From: Oenanthe sinensis
Taxonomy: Eukaryota > Streptophyta > Magnoliopsida > Apiales > Apiaceae
DNA length: 64,000 bases
NCBI GenBank assembly: GCA_028671895.1
Contig: CM053796.1
Span: 42,840,860-42,904,859 of the forward strand
Direction of reading: 5' to 3'
Of the stretch, positions 48,669 to 61,177 are shown piece by piece. The position numbers and the translations under genes are program-made. Numbering within the stretch: the stretch's first letter is position 1; each line of letters starts with the position of its first letter. Under the pieces are notes generated by a model that had not been told where the DNA came from, searched no databases, and saw nothing but the letters and a program-made list of their open reading frames with translations.

Positions 48669-50740
48669 TAAGCAGCGTTTGAAAGCTTACTAAATGGTAT
48701 ATTGGTAATGCTGGCCTGTGTATATGGAGGAGTGTGGGAAAGTAAATTAACAACTCTAACGCTGCCACCCTACTTGCCTTTGTTCCTAGGTCCTACAATG
48801 AACACTTGAGGGTTTATATAAGGCTTAAATGTAAGTAAAATGCACACGAAATGAACTCCAAATGAGATTTAATTATTTAAATAATAACTCAATTATTTTT
48901 TCAAATTTTTCTTAAGGTGAAGCAACTTTGTGTGTAGTCCTTTTTGGGTTGGATGCGGAGGGAAATGAAAATGAATGAACATAATTTGTTGCTCAGCTAA
49001 CCGTCAGATCTAGCCTTATCGTCTAGACTAAACGGCTGAGAGTTCATATACTGATTTCATAATCAACTGAAAATGGATATTGATATCTAATATCTTTATT
49101 GCATTGTATTTGGGGGGGGGGGGGGGGGGGGCACTTCCTTGAAGTCTAATCACTGGCGCTTTCGTCTGCAACTTTGCATTAACAAATAGAGAACAAAGAA
49201 TTATGAAACTATATGTGATAGATTGGTTCCTGCTGTGGAAAATGAGAGAGATATTTTAGGCTAATTAATATTTGACCATTTGGTTCATCTTCACCACTAA
49301 TTATATTCCATTGTATTTTCTAGACTACAATTATTCTTCCCTACAAGGACTTTTTTATGCACAACTTATATGTATCCTGATGTTACATACTATGTAAAGG
49401 CTCACTCATAACACCTCGCTATAATGTATTAATGTGGACTATACTGTGTGCATGTATCCTTTACAACTTTTCTTTGTTACACAGACCATGCAGTGATAAT
49501 CGGGCAGCAGAGAGGATAATAATATTTTACATTATTATTAATATCGACCGATTAAGAAATATACATATGTATTTCTGCAAGGAAATTCTTGCAAATCAGT
49601 AAAATTATTTTACATATGGGAACATAAACCAAACATATCTCCCGCTCAGGAACGGTGAGATGTACGCAGAAGATGATCGGAGCCCCAGACAAATTTGATA
49701 TTTATTCACACCAAGCCGTTAAATGTACGGTTCTGATTCACAAGCGATGGTTTTTAGTAACTCAGAAACCTGTCCATAACCCATGCCACCTTTCCTCAGG
49801 CTTTGGTGTGGACCAAAAAGAAATGTGTGCTGGACTGCTGGTGCAGTCACAGTCTTGAGAGTGACCAGAATAGAAAAAACCCAAGGAGTTAGGGTCCTAT
49901 ATTCTATACAGGTGTATCTATATACTACTCTTCTTCTACTAAATGTAGTATGGCCTAGATTTGTTTGACAATGTGTGTGCTGAAAGAAATGGAGAAGCTC
50001 AGCCTCTTGTTTATCAACCACTTGGTTAGTCTTACTTTCAACAGCTTTAGAAACATAAACCCTTGTCTTGTAGCATAGAATAGTTGACCTGGAACTTTAT
50101 ATGAGCCTTTTTTTTTGTAGTCTAATATTCTGAATATACAATATATAAAGTTCCCATGGAAATATCCCCATGAAGTTGGAACGAGGTTATATCGACGGCA
50201 GGTGACAAGTGTGTGGAAGGAGGTCTATTGCGCAAGGCTTCAGAGCTTAAAAGTTTAAGACCGTATATCTGCTTAAATTTTATAGGCATTACTTTCTCTG
50301 TTAACTAGTACGTATATAAATTCAACTTCAGCGCGGAGCCAGTGTCTGCAGAATCTTTATATCTAGCAACCATTCTTTCAGAGTTCAGATCATTTAAACA
50401 TCCTTAGATGTAAAGCAGGTCGGCTTTAGTTGAGATTCATTACCTTTGGTGGATAATATGAGAAAGAACATACATTGTTACATTATTTATCACACCACGA
50501 CCACAAGAATTACTAGGCAGAGATATATTGGATGACTTGCTTATGTATTTAACTAAAATATCAAGAAAAAAAATATATTACTATCATTTATCACACCTAA
50601 ACAATCAAGAGTCTGTGTGCACTCACCACAATATAATTCTACAGTGTTGCAGATATGCTGGCTTACAAATTACAAGTACACACCTATTATCAACCTAGCA
50701 AGGAAAAAAAGATATATGTATATACTATGAAGGTGAAGAT
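48669..50740. other. Galactinol synthase promoter side and polygalacturonase 3' flank
   Basis: Contains a homopolymer of 20 G at 49112-49131. The 400 bp above the galactinol synthase start should hold its promoter. Frames near 49.7-50.0 kb are overlapping shadows with no recognised domain. Confidence 0.5.
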
Positions 50741-53700
50741 TTAACAGACATCGTGATAAATCTGAATCTGGTGTTTCAGTGGCTTGCCAATCTCTAAGCA
50801 GTTTATTGGGGGTACAGTTGCAGAGTACAATTCTCCAAACGTACGCCAGCAGAATGGATCATACATGTGGTAGTGTTCTTGCAAAGGTTTCAATTCTATG
50901 GTATTCAAGGTAACCTCCGTACAAGGAAGACTGTCGCTGCAGGCAAAGTGCACAGGTTTTACTGTGTATGTTCCTCTTATCCTTTCATATGTGATTCCTG
51001 ATAAAGCCACAGCAGTTGTTTGGTTCTTGCATTTGCTTTTGTCGCAGTAGAATTGGTCAATCATGATTGGAACTTGGACCTCAGAAACTTGAATATTTGA
51101 GAATAATACTCCTTGCACAGAACCAGAACCACCCTGTAGTAGCTGAGTTAGTTGAATTTCTCGTCATTCCAATAAGAGGCAATTTGTAAACGACGGATTT
51201 AAAATGTGCTATTTCAATAATTCATGATCACATCCGGTTTCAAGTTTTTGTTGTAGGTCATTGAATTCTGATCAAATAAACTGTAAACGGCATACATTCG
51301 TACCTGCCAGGTCTTTATCCTAACACCATTCATTGTGTTATGCATGTTGATGTCTCGAACAGTAATGTTTGAGACACATGCTTTTGTGTTATCTTTTCCT
51401 AACCCTCCTATGCTGATCCCATGTCCTGGTCCACAATTGACATTGTGAATATATACATTCGAACATCCAGTCTGTATTGAGATACAATCATCCCCTGCAC
51501 ACACACAAAAACAGGATCATAATCTGAGCTTACTGTGGTCTCAATACACCTGCACATTATTCTTTCGTGATCCATGACATTAGTTTTCTGGTCACTAAAT
51601 TACTAGGAGATGGAAATGACTGAAACCGTCACCTTGGCAATTGACACAGGACTCGATCTGTAAAGTCGTAGATTTAGAATAACAGTACATACGATATTCC
51701 GGTGATATTAATCACTTATTTAAAGGGTCCCTGCCTTATTACTGTAAAATGTAACTGAGTTGAGATTAATATGTACTAATTATACCCAAAAATGCTTTTT
51801 TGCACTAATCATGCTAATATTTTGATGTGGAATGAGGTGTTAGACATACCAACGGTTATGCCTTACCGCAAGCAATGTTTGTATTGTGAATCAGCACTTC
51901 TTTTGAGTTCTGCAAATGAATTCCATCAGTATTAGGGCTATCAGCAGGAGATAAAACATTCATGTTGTACGCTGTAACTCCCACACAGTTGTCAAACTTG
52001 AGGTGGCACTGGGGACTGTTTCGAATTGTTATTCCAGTGACTGTCACATTGAAACTCCCGTAAAACCTTAGTGCCTATGCAGAAAATTTATTTGTTAGGT
52101 CTATTGACAAGGATTCACTTTGAAGAACTGCACTACAAATTAGGCTCAAGCATATGATCCTTACAGTTGGTTTGATGTTTGGCATCTTTCCAACAAGCGA
52201 GCTGCTTACCTGTCACAAAGTTTTATGGGAGATATATATCAAATGGCTCTTACATTTCTGATAGTTAATTTCTGAGAGATCGAGCAAGTACTTACGGGAG
52301 TTTGTAGATTATTTGCAACTGAGTCGTTTAATGGAACAATTATTTTAAATTCGCTATCTAAAGGATCATTCGATGAGTAGTCTTGCCACCAAATTGCTCC
52401 TCTGCCATCAATAAGGCCTTTCCCCTGAACTGTGATTCCTACCAGTTTTGTAAATTCAAGCCATTGATAAAGACCAGAGCCGAAAGGGTTGAAGTTTGTT
52501 GGAGCTAATATTGTACCATCAAGCTGTGAAGAAAGACATTTTTAGCATTCAATACTGTTAGGTGACATACTCACATCCCATTGCATGTTAAAACATGTGA
52601 ATACACCTAGAATTAATATTAGGCTTAACTCCAGGACTAAATGTGCCAATGCCAAAGTGGATACTTAAGGTAGAGATGTTTATTGAAGCTGGAATAGAGT
52701 ATAGAGTAGCATCAGCTACTCATTTTAGCAGCTTGATTTTGGATGAAAAAACATTACATACTGCTGCTATGCAATTTACTTGTTAACCGACTACTGAAAT
52801 ATATTCATAAACATCATTTACCTGGAAAACAATGTTATGTTGACAATAAGGACCGGAGAATGAGATGGGTCCCACAAGGAACTCATACTTAAATGGGATA
52901 ATGATGGTGGAAGCCTCAACTTTGCAAGCTGCAGCCCATGCAGCTTGAAATGCCTGTCATACAGCGTGAGAGACATTACTGTAAGCTACTAAGGTTAATA
53001 GAATCTCATTTAATTAGTAATTTGTAATCTCCAGCTTTATATAGTCAGTAAATCATGATTTTGCTGCTGCACACTGAGAGACATTATTGTGAATTATCCA
53101 CTTTAACACATTACCAAAATTATTTTCCTCAAATTGTCAAGGTCAGCTTTGAGTTCTGCTGAATCGGAAACATAATTTTTGCAATATTAGTGTGTGCATG
53201 CATATATAAATAATATCGGTTATGGTATCATAGAGATCTTAAGTACTCATATGCACACATGCCTTCACTAAGACTCGAACCCTCAACTTGTTGTTATACG
53301 ATAAGGGGGATTGCATGCATATTTGTCCCAATTGTAAATAATAAATGAAAACTTCATTTTTGGAACAAGTCTGAAAAGATTTAGGTTGTGTTCACTTGGT
53401 GAGAATGGAATGAGGAAGGAATGGAATGAAAAATTATATACAAACTTGATGAAGAAAGAAGAATATATGAGTGAAATCATGAATGAATGTGAGGTAGTCT
53501 AAATTTTTTATGATGAGGATTGTAGGAAAATTGATGTAGAAATGGAATGAGAATTCCTTCCAAAACATGTGGGTTAGAATTCTAGTTCAAATAGTTTGGA
53601 AAGGAATGGAAGAAGGAATGAAAATTTTAAACATTTTCCTTAAACTCATCCAAATAATAGTTCAAATTTCATTTCATTCCCCCGCTCATTCCATTCTATC

Positions 53701-54041
53701 AAAGTGAACAAAGCCTTAGGATTTACCTTTGTGTCATCTGTTTTTCCATCCCCTTTGGCACCAAAATGTAATACATCAAATATAACAGCGGAATTGTGAC
53801 TGTTCTTCGGAGGTGCTGGAGCCGCGGGAGGTGGAATTTTTGTTTTTGATATACTGCCGTAGTTGTGTTGAGGACTACTGCCATGATTCTTTCCTTTTTT
53901 CTTGAACATAGAAGTTCTAAAGCTTCTGCTCTGCCTCCAGTGCTTGCCTCTTCTAGCATTGCAGGTTCCGAATGTGGCGGACCATATTAACAAGGAAACC
54001 AGAAGTAAAAATGTGAGGCTTCTCAAAGTGAAAGAACTCAT
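50741..54041 (-). CDS. GH28 polygalacturonase, secreted, 7 exons
   Basis: Pectin-degrading cell-wall enzyme. Minus-strand exons 54041-53727, 52953-52822, 52523-52296, 52209-52165, 52074-51867, 51494-51304 and 51133-50741 give 503 aa, with frame kept across GT-AG sites. Residues 1-28 form a signal peptide (LTFLLLVSLLIW). A basic segment and a Pro-rich hinge (PPPAAPAPP, about 70-78) come before the fold, which opens FDVLHFGAKGDGKTDDT. All four GH28 motifs are present: NTD (288-290), DD (311-312 in CGDDCISI), GHG (333-335 in GPGHGISIG) and RIK (368-370). The layout resembles the Arabidopsis At1g48100-type group with an N-terminal extension. A Tourist-like MITE fills part of intron 1. The start is the only ATG ahead of the signal peptide. 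Confidence 0.94.
53384..53715. mobile_element. Tourist-like MITE, 332 bp, in polygalacturonase intron 1
   Basis: Left end GGTTGTGTTCACTTGGTGAG and the inverse of the right end GGCTTTGTTCACTTTGATAG are terminal inverted repeats, both followed by GAATGGAATGAG-type sequence. The 3-bp duplication TTA flanks both ends (53381-53383 and 53716-53718). It ends only about 10 bp from the exon 1 donor at 53725-53726. Confidence 0.92.
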
Positions 54042-56130
54042 TGTAAAAGAAAAAAGGTTGTTCCTGCAGATAACAGAGGAGATATTTGGTGCTTAAATAG
54101 GATGTAAAATTGTATACACCCAAAGCCATGCAACTGTGCAGAGATGAAACCAAGTTTCTATTGATTTGAGGTAAATTTGTATTTATTCTACCTCATTTTC
54201 ATAATTATCAATTATTTAAATTCCTTTTTTAATAATTTAGTTGGGGTTTTCTGTCCACCAACAGGTCTCTTAATGACACAGCAAAATAGTAATGGATGTG
54301 ACTTGCAGCTGCTGAAACATATATGTTCTTCATCAGTAATGTCTGAGAATTGAGATAAAGATTATTCAAAATCCATTTACTAAGACTTATGGATTTATGT
54401 AAGTTAATTGTTTAATACCACATCGAAACTTAAGTTTAGGAAAAGTTCTGAAAAATGGACCTTCAAGTGAAAAAAATTCTCAAATATATAACTCGATTAA
54501 GTTTTACTATAGCATGTTTTAGGAGAATTCGTAACTTACAAATATTTGCACAGGACTTCTATGATCTGAAATGACACATTCTATTATTTGGGCTGCTACT
54601 AGTTTTTACGTATTAAGCGAAATGCGGGACGTACGATGTGATCAGTGGGTCTGTAACTAGTCAAAAGAACTGATCATAACAGCTCGTATCCTATATATAT
54701 GATCACATGCAAACATTTACTTTGCGAATCACGGGGCAGTACTCCCTGTACTTATCTTATGCCCAGTTTTAAATATATTTGCACAATTCCAAAGCCCCGG
54801 TGTGCCTCTGTATCACTTTGATAAAGAACGCATGTTTTAGATAACAAGATTGAATAAGTAACAAGTTTCGAATCAGATAGAAATCAACGAGAACGAATCC
54901 CATAGTGACATAGTCGCTTTTTTTTTTTTTTAATTTTAGGACACGAATGTATATCCTGGTATAGTGACAACTTGTTGGGTATGGGTGTATGACGAGGGTT
55001 TAATTTAACGAACTATACATGATTGACTTACCAGAAGGTAAAAAACGGTCTCGTGTAATGGGTACTATTGTACTAAAGCTTGATCATAGACTATACACGT
55101 CATTATTAATTATGTATTGTCAAATTGCTTCAAATTTACATGCATTTTATAGGAAGAAACAGGCTCCTAAATTCTTTTGAACTAGTTTTCTTAATTTGCG
55201 TGAAGATAGATATATATGATGAATTAGACCAAAGTGCCAACAAATTGGTTCTAGCTCTGGTTTGTAGTAATAAAGTTTATTATGCAGTGAGAGCAGCATC
55301 AATGTACCTGGAGCAGGCTACAGACATTTGGAAGGAAAGAATTGATTGAGTAAGACCTTTATGAAAACCCTGTCTTTTGTGAAAACCCACTCGTGAACTT
55401 TATTTTTTGTCTATTTTATCTCGTGAACTTTAGTAATTTCATATGCTCATACCACCAAGGTGCACATACAAATACAACTATACACACACACAGAAAAGGC
55501 TCTAGATACGGGATTTTTTGTCCTGCTTGATCTAGCTCAGTTCGTTACTTGTGAGGACTGAGTACATTTTAGCTAAGCTCTCGTTATAATATGCTATCGA
55601 AATCAATTTGCACTCGCCTGATTCATTATTTACTATCAGTCCTAATCGTAAATACATTAATCATGTTTCTGTATTGACAATTTAAACAAGTTTTTCGAAA
55701 CTCCTCAGTCACAAAAAATTATTAAAGAAAGGAGTAAGAAGCAAGTTTGTCCCTGAGTGTGTGTAATAGTTATAGTACAGCAATGTTGCTGATTTTAATG
55801 TTGTATTGTGCATGTGAATCTTCAGTTGGACCGTGATCAACATTCCTCTTTTTTGCCAACACTTCCGACAACAATTTGGCAGACTGTCCATATCTATTTG
55901 TGTTATTGATAATATATATCTCGTGTGTATGAACATTTCTAAATAGAGAGGTTAGGTAACTTGTCAGTTCATCTCATAGCAACAACAAGATAAACAACTT
56001 ATTGTTGCTGAATTTTACCCATGGGCCATGGCCCAATATCAATTAAGAATTAGTAGTAAGGTGCAGTTTGCAGGCTCAGGTTTAGGCCTATGACTAGGAA
56101 ACTAGTTCAAGTTAAAAACGAATTCAAATA
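54042..56130. other. Polygalacturonase promoter side and intergenic
   Basis: The first few hundred bases above 54041 are the presumed promoter and leader. A poly-T run lies at about 54918. Short frames at 55.1-55.9 kb have no recognised content. No gene supported. Confidence 0.5.
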
Positions 56131-56149
56131 TACTGTATGTTATCTAATG

Positions 56150-56225
56150 TTCAAAAGCCAAGTCTGAGCTTAGTATATGTAGGAAGAAGCTCTCTACTAG
56201 ACACTGCAAGCTGATTGCGCGACCT
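56150..56225 (-). repeat. Short copy of the 60.55-60.62 kb polygalacturonase-like remnant
   Basis: Read on the minus strand, GTGTCTAGTAGAGAGCTTCT is identical in both places. It is followed in both by ACATAT, AGCTC, CTTGGCTT and TGAACATT in the same order, over about 65 bp. Confidence 0.75.
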
Positions 56226-56695
56226 CTGTCCCAGAACTGATTCTATATCTAAAAGAGATTTGCAGATTGTTTATCAACCATATATAAAAAGTATAGGTAA
56301 GCCACTCGGAGCTACATTTAAGTAGAGAAAAGAAAATTAAAATCAAAACACGACTAATTGTAATAACTAATCAGACCTAAGAATCACAATTAATTATAAA
56401 AGCGCGGATAGATGGTTGTTGCCAGGATCGTGCATTTAAATAAAAGAGTAATTTGTATATAAAAGAGAACATATATGAGAAAACTTTTAAGTTATGCAGT
56501 AACTTGAACAAAGTCTCTCCCAAAAATAAAAGTTACATCATAAAGTTATGTTTTGGTAAATAATTAATATTTTTATATTAAATAGCTATGTAACTTGAAG
56601 TGACCACACTGCATATTGTAGTAACTACAAAAACCTTAAAACTTGGAGTTTCCTTATCATATTTAAAATTCATTAAACCAAACACATGCACCTAA

Positions 56696-57037
56696 GGTTC
56701 CGTTTGGGAGTGCTGTTGAAAACTGTTGTGCTAAGAGAAAAAGTGCCCGTGAAAAAAGTGCTGTCAAGGAAAATCAGATGTCTGTTTGATAATTTTTTTG
56801 ATTTATAAATATTTTGAGATATAATATATAAAAATAATGTTTTGGGAAGGTTTGATGATGAAACTGGTGGTTATTTTCTACAAAAGCCGAAAGCAGCTTA
56901 TTCCAAAAATATGGGGGACATTTTTTGCTAATAGCAGTTTTTAGACAAAAACATTTTTTTAGACGGCAGTTTTTAGAATTTACCAAATACTTTTCTGACG
57001 GTTACTGTTGTCTGCAACAGAAAAATCAAATGGGACC
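56696..57037. mobile_element. Tourist-like MITE, 342 bp, at the 3' end of the NHL pseudogene
   Basis: Left end GGTTCCGTTTGGGAGTG and the inverse of the right end GGTCCCATTTGATTTTT are terminal inverted repeats. The 3-bp duplication TAA is present on both sides (56693-56695 and 57038-57040). Its right end overlaps the last codons and the stop of the NHL reading frame. Confidence 0.9.
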
Positions 57038-57715
57038 TAAGTTTTTGCATTTGTGGGAACCATTCAACATATGCGCCTCTGATGCATTGAGAGACCCAAA
57101 AATCAACTCCACGTTTTCGCATGTAAATAACCACAAGCAAGGATCCCACGAATCTGTCCCCCAACTTTTGTAAGTCTCTATCACCGAAGCTAACAACTCA
57201 ACTTTAAATTTTAGAGTGCCCGCGACGTGCATGCCCTGAGCAATGTGGCTGATCATGGAATCATCAATGTAATCACCCGACAATCGAGAAGAAAAATCTC
57301 CACCAAATTGCATGGGAGGGTTCTTTGGACTTAAGTAGAATGACACGAAATTTGTAACCCCAACTATCTTGTCATTGTAATATACTAAGACTTTTACATC
57401 AGAAAGATTGAAGTATCCATGCTTATCCATGGTTTTGAAATTCATCTCGACGTTCCAGTCTGCGGAAATCTGGTTGGGACGAGATGAGAGGTTCAAGTTT
57501 GAGACCGTTAATGAATTAATTTCGAGTCTTGGATCCCTAACACTCGCAACGATGGCCCCGCGCACCGCAAGAAAAATATTTGTTATTTTTTTTTTGAATC
57601 AATATTACAAAACAGCACACATCAATATTTTCAAGAAGGTACTTGGTTCGTTAGGATCATGTGTTGTTCGGGAGACGCTAGGGACGGTTCCAACGGTTTG
57701 AGATTGAGAGGACAT
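57026..57715 (-). pseudogene. NDR1/HIN1-like (NHL, LEA_2 fold) gene with two in-frame stops
   Basis: One frame of 230 codons runs from ATG at 57715 (MSSQSQTVGTVPSVSRTTHD) to TGA at 57026-57028. After FLKILMCAVL, where the membrane anchor should continue, it hits TAA and TGA two codons apart, with a 10-A run close behind. It then stays open through RDPRLEINSLTVSNLNLSS, the LEA_2-type domain (FKTMDKHGYFNLSDVKVLVYYND), and the C-terminal WLFTCENVELIFG and NGSHKCKN typical of NHL proteins. Family members are plasma-membrane proteins linked to defence. The nonsense codons would remove the domain unless translation restarts inside. The last three residues (GPI) and the stop come from a MITE end. 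An unrecognised short intron is an unlikely alternative. Confidence 0.8.
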
Positions 57716-57719
57716 ATTA

Positions 57720-59217
57720 ATAGGGTAGACTGCTCTCATACTTTAAACCAAGAGTCTACTTTAGTTTTTTCAGAATTAGGATATATACAAACTTATTATA
57801 ACCTGAATGACTAATATTTTAGTAAATTTATTTTTTATATTATTTTTTATTGATATTTACTATAAAATTGTATAACGTTGAGAATTTATGTTAATAAATA
57901 TAATATTACTGACCTATAACCCGTGCAAAAAGCACGTGAGAAAAGTAATAAATAATATATTATATATTTTAAATGAATTAAATATTTAATTTAATTATTT
58001 ATGTTATTAATATTTTTATATAATATTGTAAATGTGATAAAGTAGTTTTGCATTATATTTATATTATGTGTTTAAAGTCTCATTAATATATTGTTATATA
58101 TTTATATTAATTAACATAGATTAATAACCCGTGTAAAATATTAATAAATTTTTATTAATAAAAAGAGTTTCAAATATATTAGAAATATTTTAATAAAAAT
58201 TTAAATAAAAGAGCATGTTTTAATATAGATAAAATATTAATATAATTTTAATATTCACAATTTTTTTATTATAAAGTTGTAATTTAAAATAAATTAAAGT
58301 ATTTGAGCGATGAGGAAATTGAAACATGTTATTAGATTGTGAGTATAACTCTATATTCTAATTAAAAAAGAAGTTCGTTTAGAGTAATATAATATAAAAG
58401 TATATATAATATAGATAGAGCACAATAATAAAATTTAATTAATATAAATCAAATAATATTATTATTTTAATATTCATAAAATTTAATTAATAAATTTTTA
58501 TATTAAATAAATTAAAGAGGTTGACTAATGAGAAATTAAAACATGGTAGTATATTGATTAAAAGAATGTGTTTGAAATTGAATAAGAGACATACACATGT
58601 ATTTGAAGTTGAGTGAGACACAAAAGGATCAGACCGATGACGAACCAAACATTTGCCCTTGCGGCTTTAATAATATAGTATAGATTTGTCACGAGTTGTA
58701 TAAAAGGTGGACTATCGGGGGTTAGAGTTGTATGTTTTTATATAATGATATTTATATATTAATATTTATAAACTTTAATGATATATTAAATAAAATTTAT
58801 AGGATAAGTAAGATTCTTAAAATAGAAAATATAGAATATAATTTTAATATAATATAATATTATCTGTGAGGAGTTGTATAAAATGAGGATTACCGGGCTT
58901 AGAGTTGTATGTATGATATATGTTCTTTTTAAAATTAGATTTTATTAAAATTGAAAGGTTAAGATTTTATCTAAAATTGGACAGTCAAGATGTTTTCTAT
59001 GGTTCACCTTGGACCAAAACTTTTAATCTTTCAGTTATAATAATATAGTATAGATATATACATAAAGAGAGATAGAGAGACTTGTTGGGTTAGTACGGGC
59101 TTTGGTGATCCAAGACAAATATGGATAGTATAATAATTGTATTTGGATAACTATTATGGATGATAATAATTATAATTGGACAATTATTATAGATGGTATG
59201 TCTTGGTCACAAAGAGG
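57720..59217. repeat. AT-rich dispersed repeats
   Basis: Contains AACCCGTG(C/T)AAAA-type words (57916, 58125) like those at 16.1 kb. A direct repeat of about 180-bp period starts GAGTTGTATAAAA and ends TTAGAGTTGTATG (58693 and 58870). Two tracts end in TAATAATATAGTATAGAT (58667 and 59037), matching TAATAATATAATATAGAT at 16.2 kb. No coding sequence is seen. Confidence 0.6.
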
Positions 59218-59672
59218 TTATTTGGTATGCATTCGTTTATGTAGGAATTTAAACTTCCCAGGAATTAATATTCAATATACTTGTTTGGTTGCTCATAATA
59301 TGATAAATATAGAAATTACTTAGGAAGATCAAATACCTACATAATATAGGAAGTGACTAACCCACTCCCCTCTCGGTTATTCACACTTCTTGTATCATTT
59401 ACTGTACCAATTTACCATAAATACCACATAGTTAACAAAAATGTAATTAATATTTTTTGAAAATAAAGTACTTACCAATTGTATAATTCATTGAAAATAT
59501 ATTACATGGGAAGTGAAAGAATTAACCAAACAAAATATAGGAAATAGATATCTAGAAAGTATAAAATCCAACATGTCAACCAAACATAATTATTCTACTT
59601 CCTGGAAATTTTTTAAAGACGGTAAGTATAAATCAACACAGAAAGTTAATTCCCATGGTATACCAAACAACA
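59218..59672. mobile_element. MITE-like element of about 450 bp
   Basis: Left end GGTTATTTGGTATGCATTCG and the inverse of the right end GTTGTTTGGTATACCATGGG form inverted repeats. The interior (CTTAGGAAGATCAAATACC and similar) is non-coding. The target duplication was not resolved, so the limits are approximate. Confidence 0.6.
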
Positions 59673-60380
59673 CAAAGTAAGTAATTGGATACCAAGTATG
59701 ATTAAATTTGGGTAAATAATTAGAAATCAAGTATGATTAGACTCGTGTAACAAGTATGGCAAGTCTTGGTGCTTAAGTTTAATGGCTATATATGCATAGT
59801 CATATTATATTTGATAGAAATGCTTAAACATGGAGGTTTAGGTATTGTTTGGTATATAGTTGTTTCACGTACATAGGTTTGGAAAATGTTTTGTATTGGT
59901 GTTATCTCGGGTTTTTTATTTTTATGTTATATTTATTTAAAAGAGTTATTTTGATAATAATTAAAAATTATATATAATAAATAAATTTTTATTTAATATG
60001 TATATTATTTGAGTTTATAAAAGTTAATATGATAAATAGCATTCTATTTAATATAAATTTATATATAATTTTGACTCGTATTATAATAAATATATTCAGT
60101 ATAGGTCTTAAATAAAATTTCAATTAATACATATATATATGTGTGTGTGTGTGTGTGTAGTTGGAGCTAGTGTTATAATAAGTAAAATTGTATTTAATAT
60201 AGACGTGTAAAATCTTTTATATTTAATATAAATAAAAATAATATTTTTTTGTCAGAAATAAATTTTTATTTAATAAAAAGAAAATTTTAGAAGTATCGTT
60301 TTTATGCATTTTAGAATAAAATGCATACAAAAAATCTGAGAAACAATTTAAAAAGGACGGATAGCAATTAACCAGCTTTT
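59673..60380. other. AT-rich spacer with a GT microsatellite
   Basis: A GT run lies at about 60140-60158. Flanking words ACTCGTATTATAATAAATATAT (60075) and TAGTGTTATAATAAGTAAAA (60169) belong to the same dispersed repeat family as 16.1 kb. No gene. Confidence 0.6.
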
Positions 60381-60529
60381 CATGAATGTATGGAACACAT
60401 GGATTCACACAAGCGAACAGCAGGGAAAGGAAAACATGTATTAGTATATGTGATTTCTTGTTGGTGCTGAAAAAATAACATATCAACGTAAACGAGACCT
60501 ATAACATTATGCAAATAAGCTCTACCATT

Positions 60530-61010
60530 CTGCATTATGTTATCACTCCTTGATAGGCATCGAATGTTCAAGAAGCCAAGAGAGCTCAATATGTAAAAGA
60601 AGCTCTCTACTAGACACTCTCTGCCAGCATCTGCAGGAGGTTGCATATATACATACCCAAAGCCTGTGGCACTGTTCCATCCATTCTTTCTAAGTTGATA
60701 TTGTTCGGGAAATGTGGGTGCAAGGAACTTTGTCACTGCATGCAAATTGCATGGCCACTTTTAGCTTAATTGCCGTACTAGATCCTCCCTGCATCAGAAA
60801 AAACCAAGATAGTTCCATATATACTTCCTAAGCAATGAGTAACTGAAGTTATTGGGTAAAAAAAATCTTAGTAGCTTATTAATACTAAAAAAAATGCCGT
60901 GTCACCTGAGTATCATCAAGAAATCCATCACCAACAGCAGCTGGACCATTAATATTCACAAGAATCTTGCTATTGGGTTCACTTGTTCATGATGGAAGCT
61001 CAAAGAGCTC
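60530..61010 (-). pseudogene. Polygalacturonase-like (GH28) 3' remnant
   Basis: Two exon-like blocks on the minus strand. The upper one (about 61010-60906) contains NSKILVNINGPAAVGDGFLDDTQ and ends in a GT donor. The lower one starts after an acceptor at 60788 and reads GGSSTAIKLKVAMQFACSDKVPCTHIS, resembling the conserved ACSD-VPCT segment of GH28 proteins. It then shifts frame, with NSATGFGYVYMQPPAD and INLERMDGT in other frames. The N-terminal two thirds and all catalytic motifs are absent. The family assignment rests mainly on the ACSD-VPCT block. Confidence 0.5.
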
Positions 61011-61177
61011 AGTCTCATGTCCTGAATTTTCCAAGTTATCAAGACACACACAAGTAGCAGTGCTGTCAGAGAAGTTGCTATATTCATGTCTATAACCCAC
61101 TCTCAGCAAGGGTGGACTTAGAAGTAGACGACTTACCTGATCGTCTGTGATATCTAATCTGCAGGGTCCAGACTGAT

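Noticed and set aside
53723..53959. Second minus-strand frame inside polygalacturonase exon 1
   Set aside because: Frame-shifted shadow; the main frame has the signal peptide and the GH28 start.
47284..54041. Galactinol synthase and polygalacturonase as a metabolic cluster
   Set aside because: Different pathways (raffinose sugars versus pectin breakdown), and neighbours are unrelated; simple adjacency.
55125..55349. 74-codon plus-strand frame
   Set aside because: No recognised motif and isolated in spacer.
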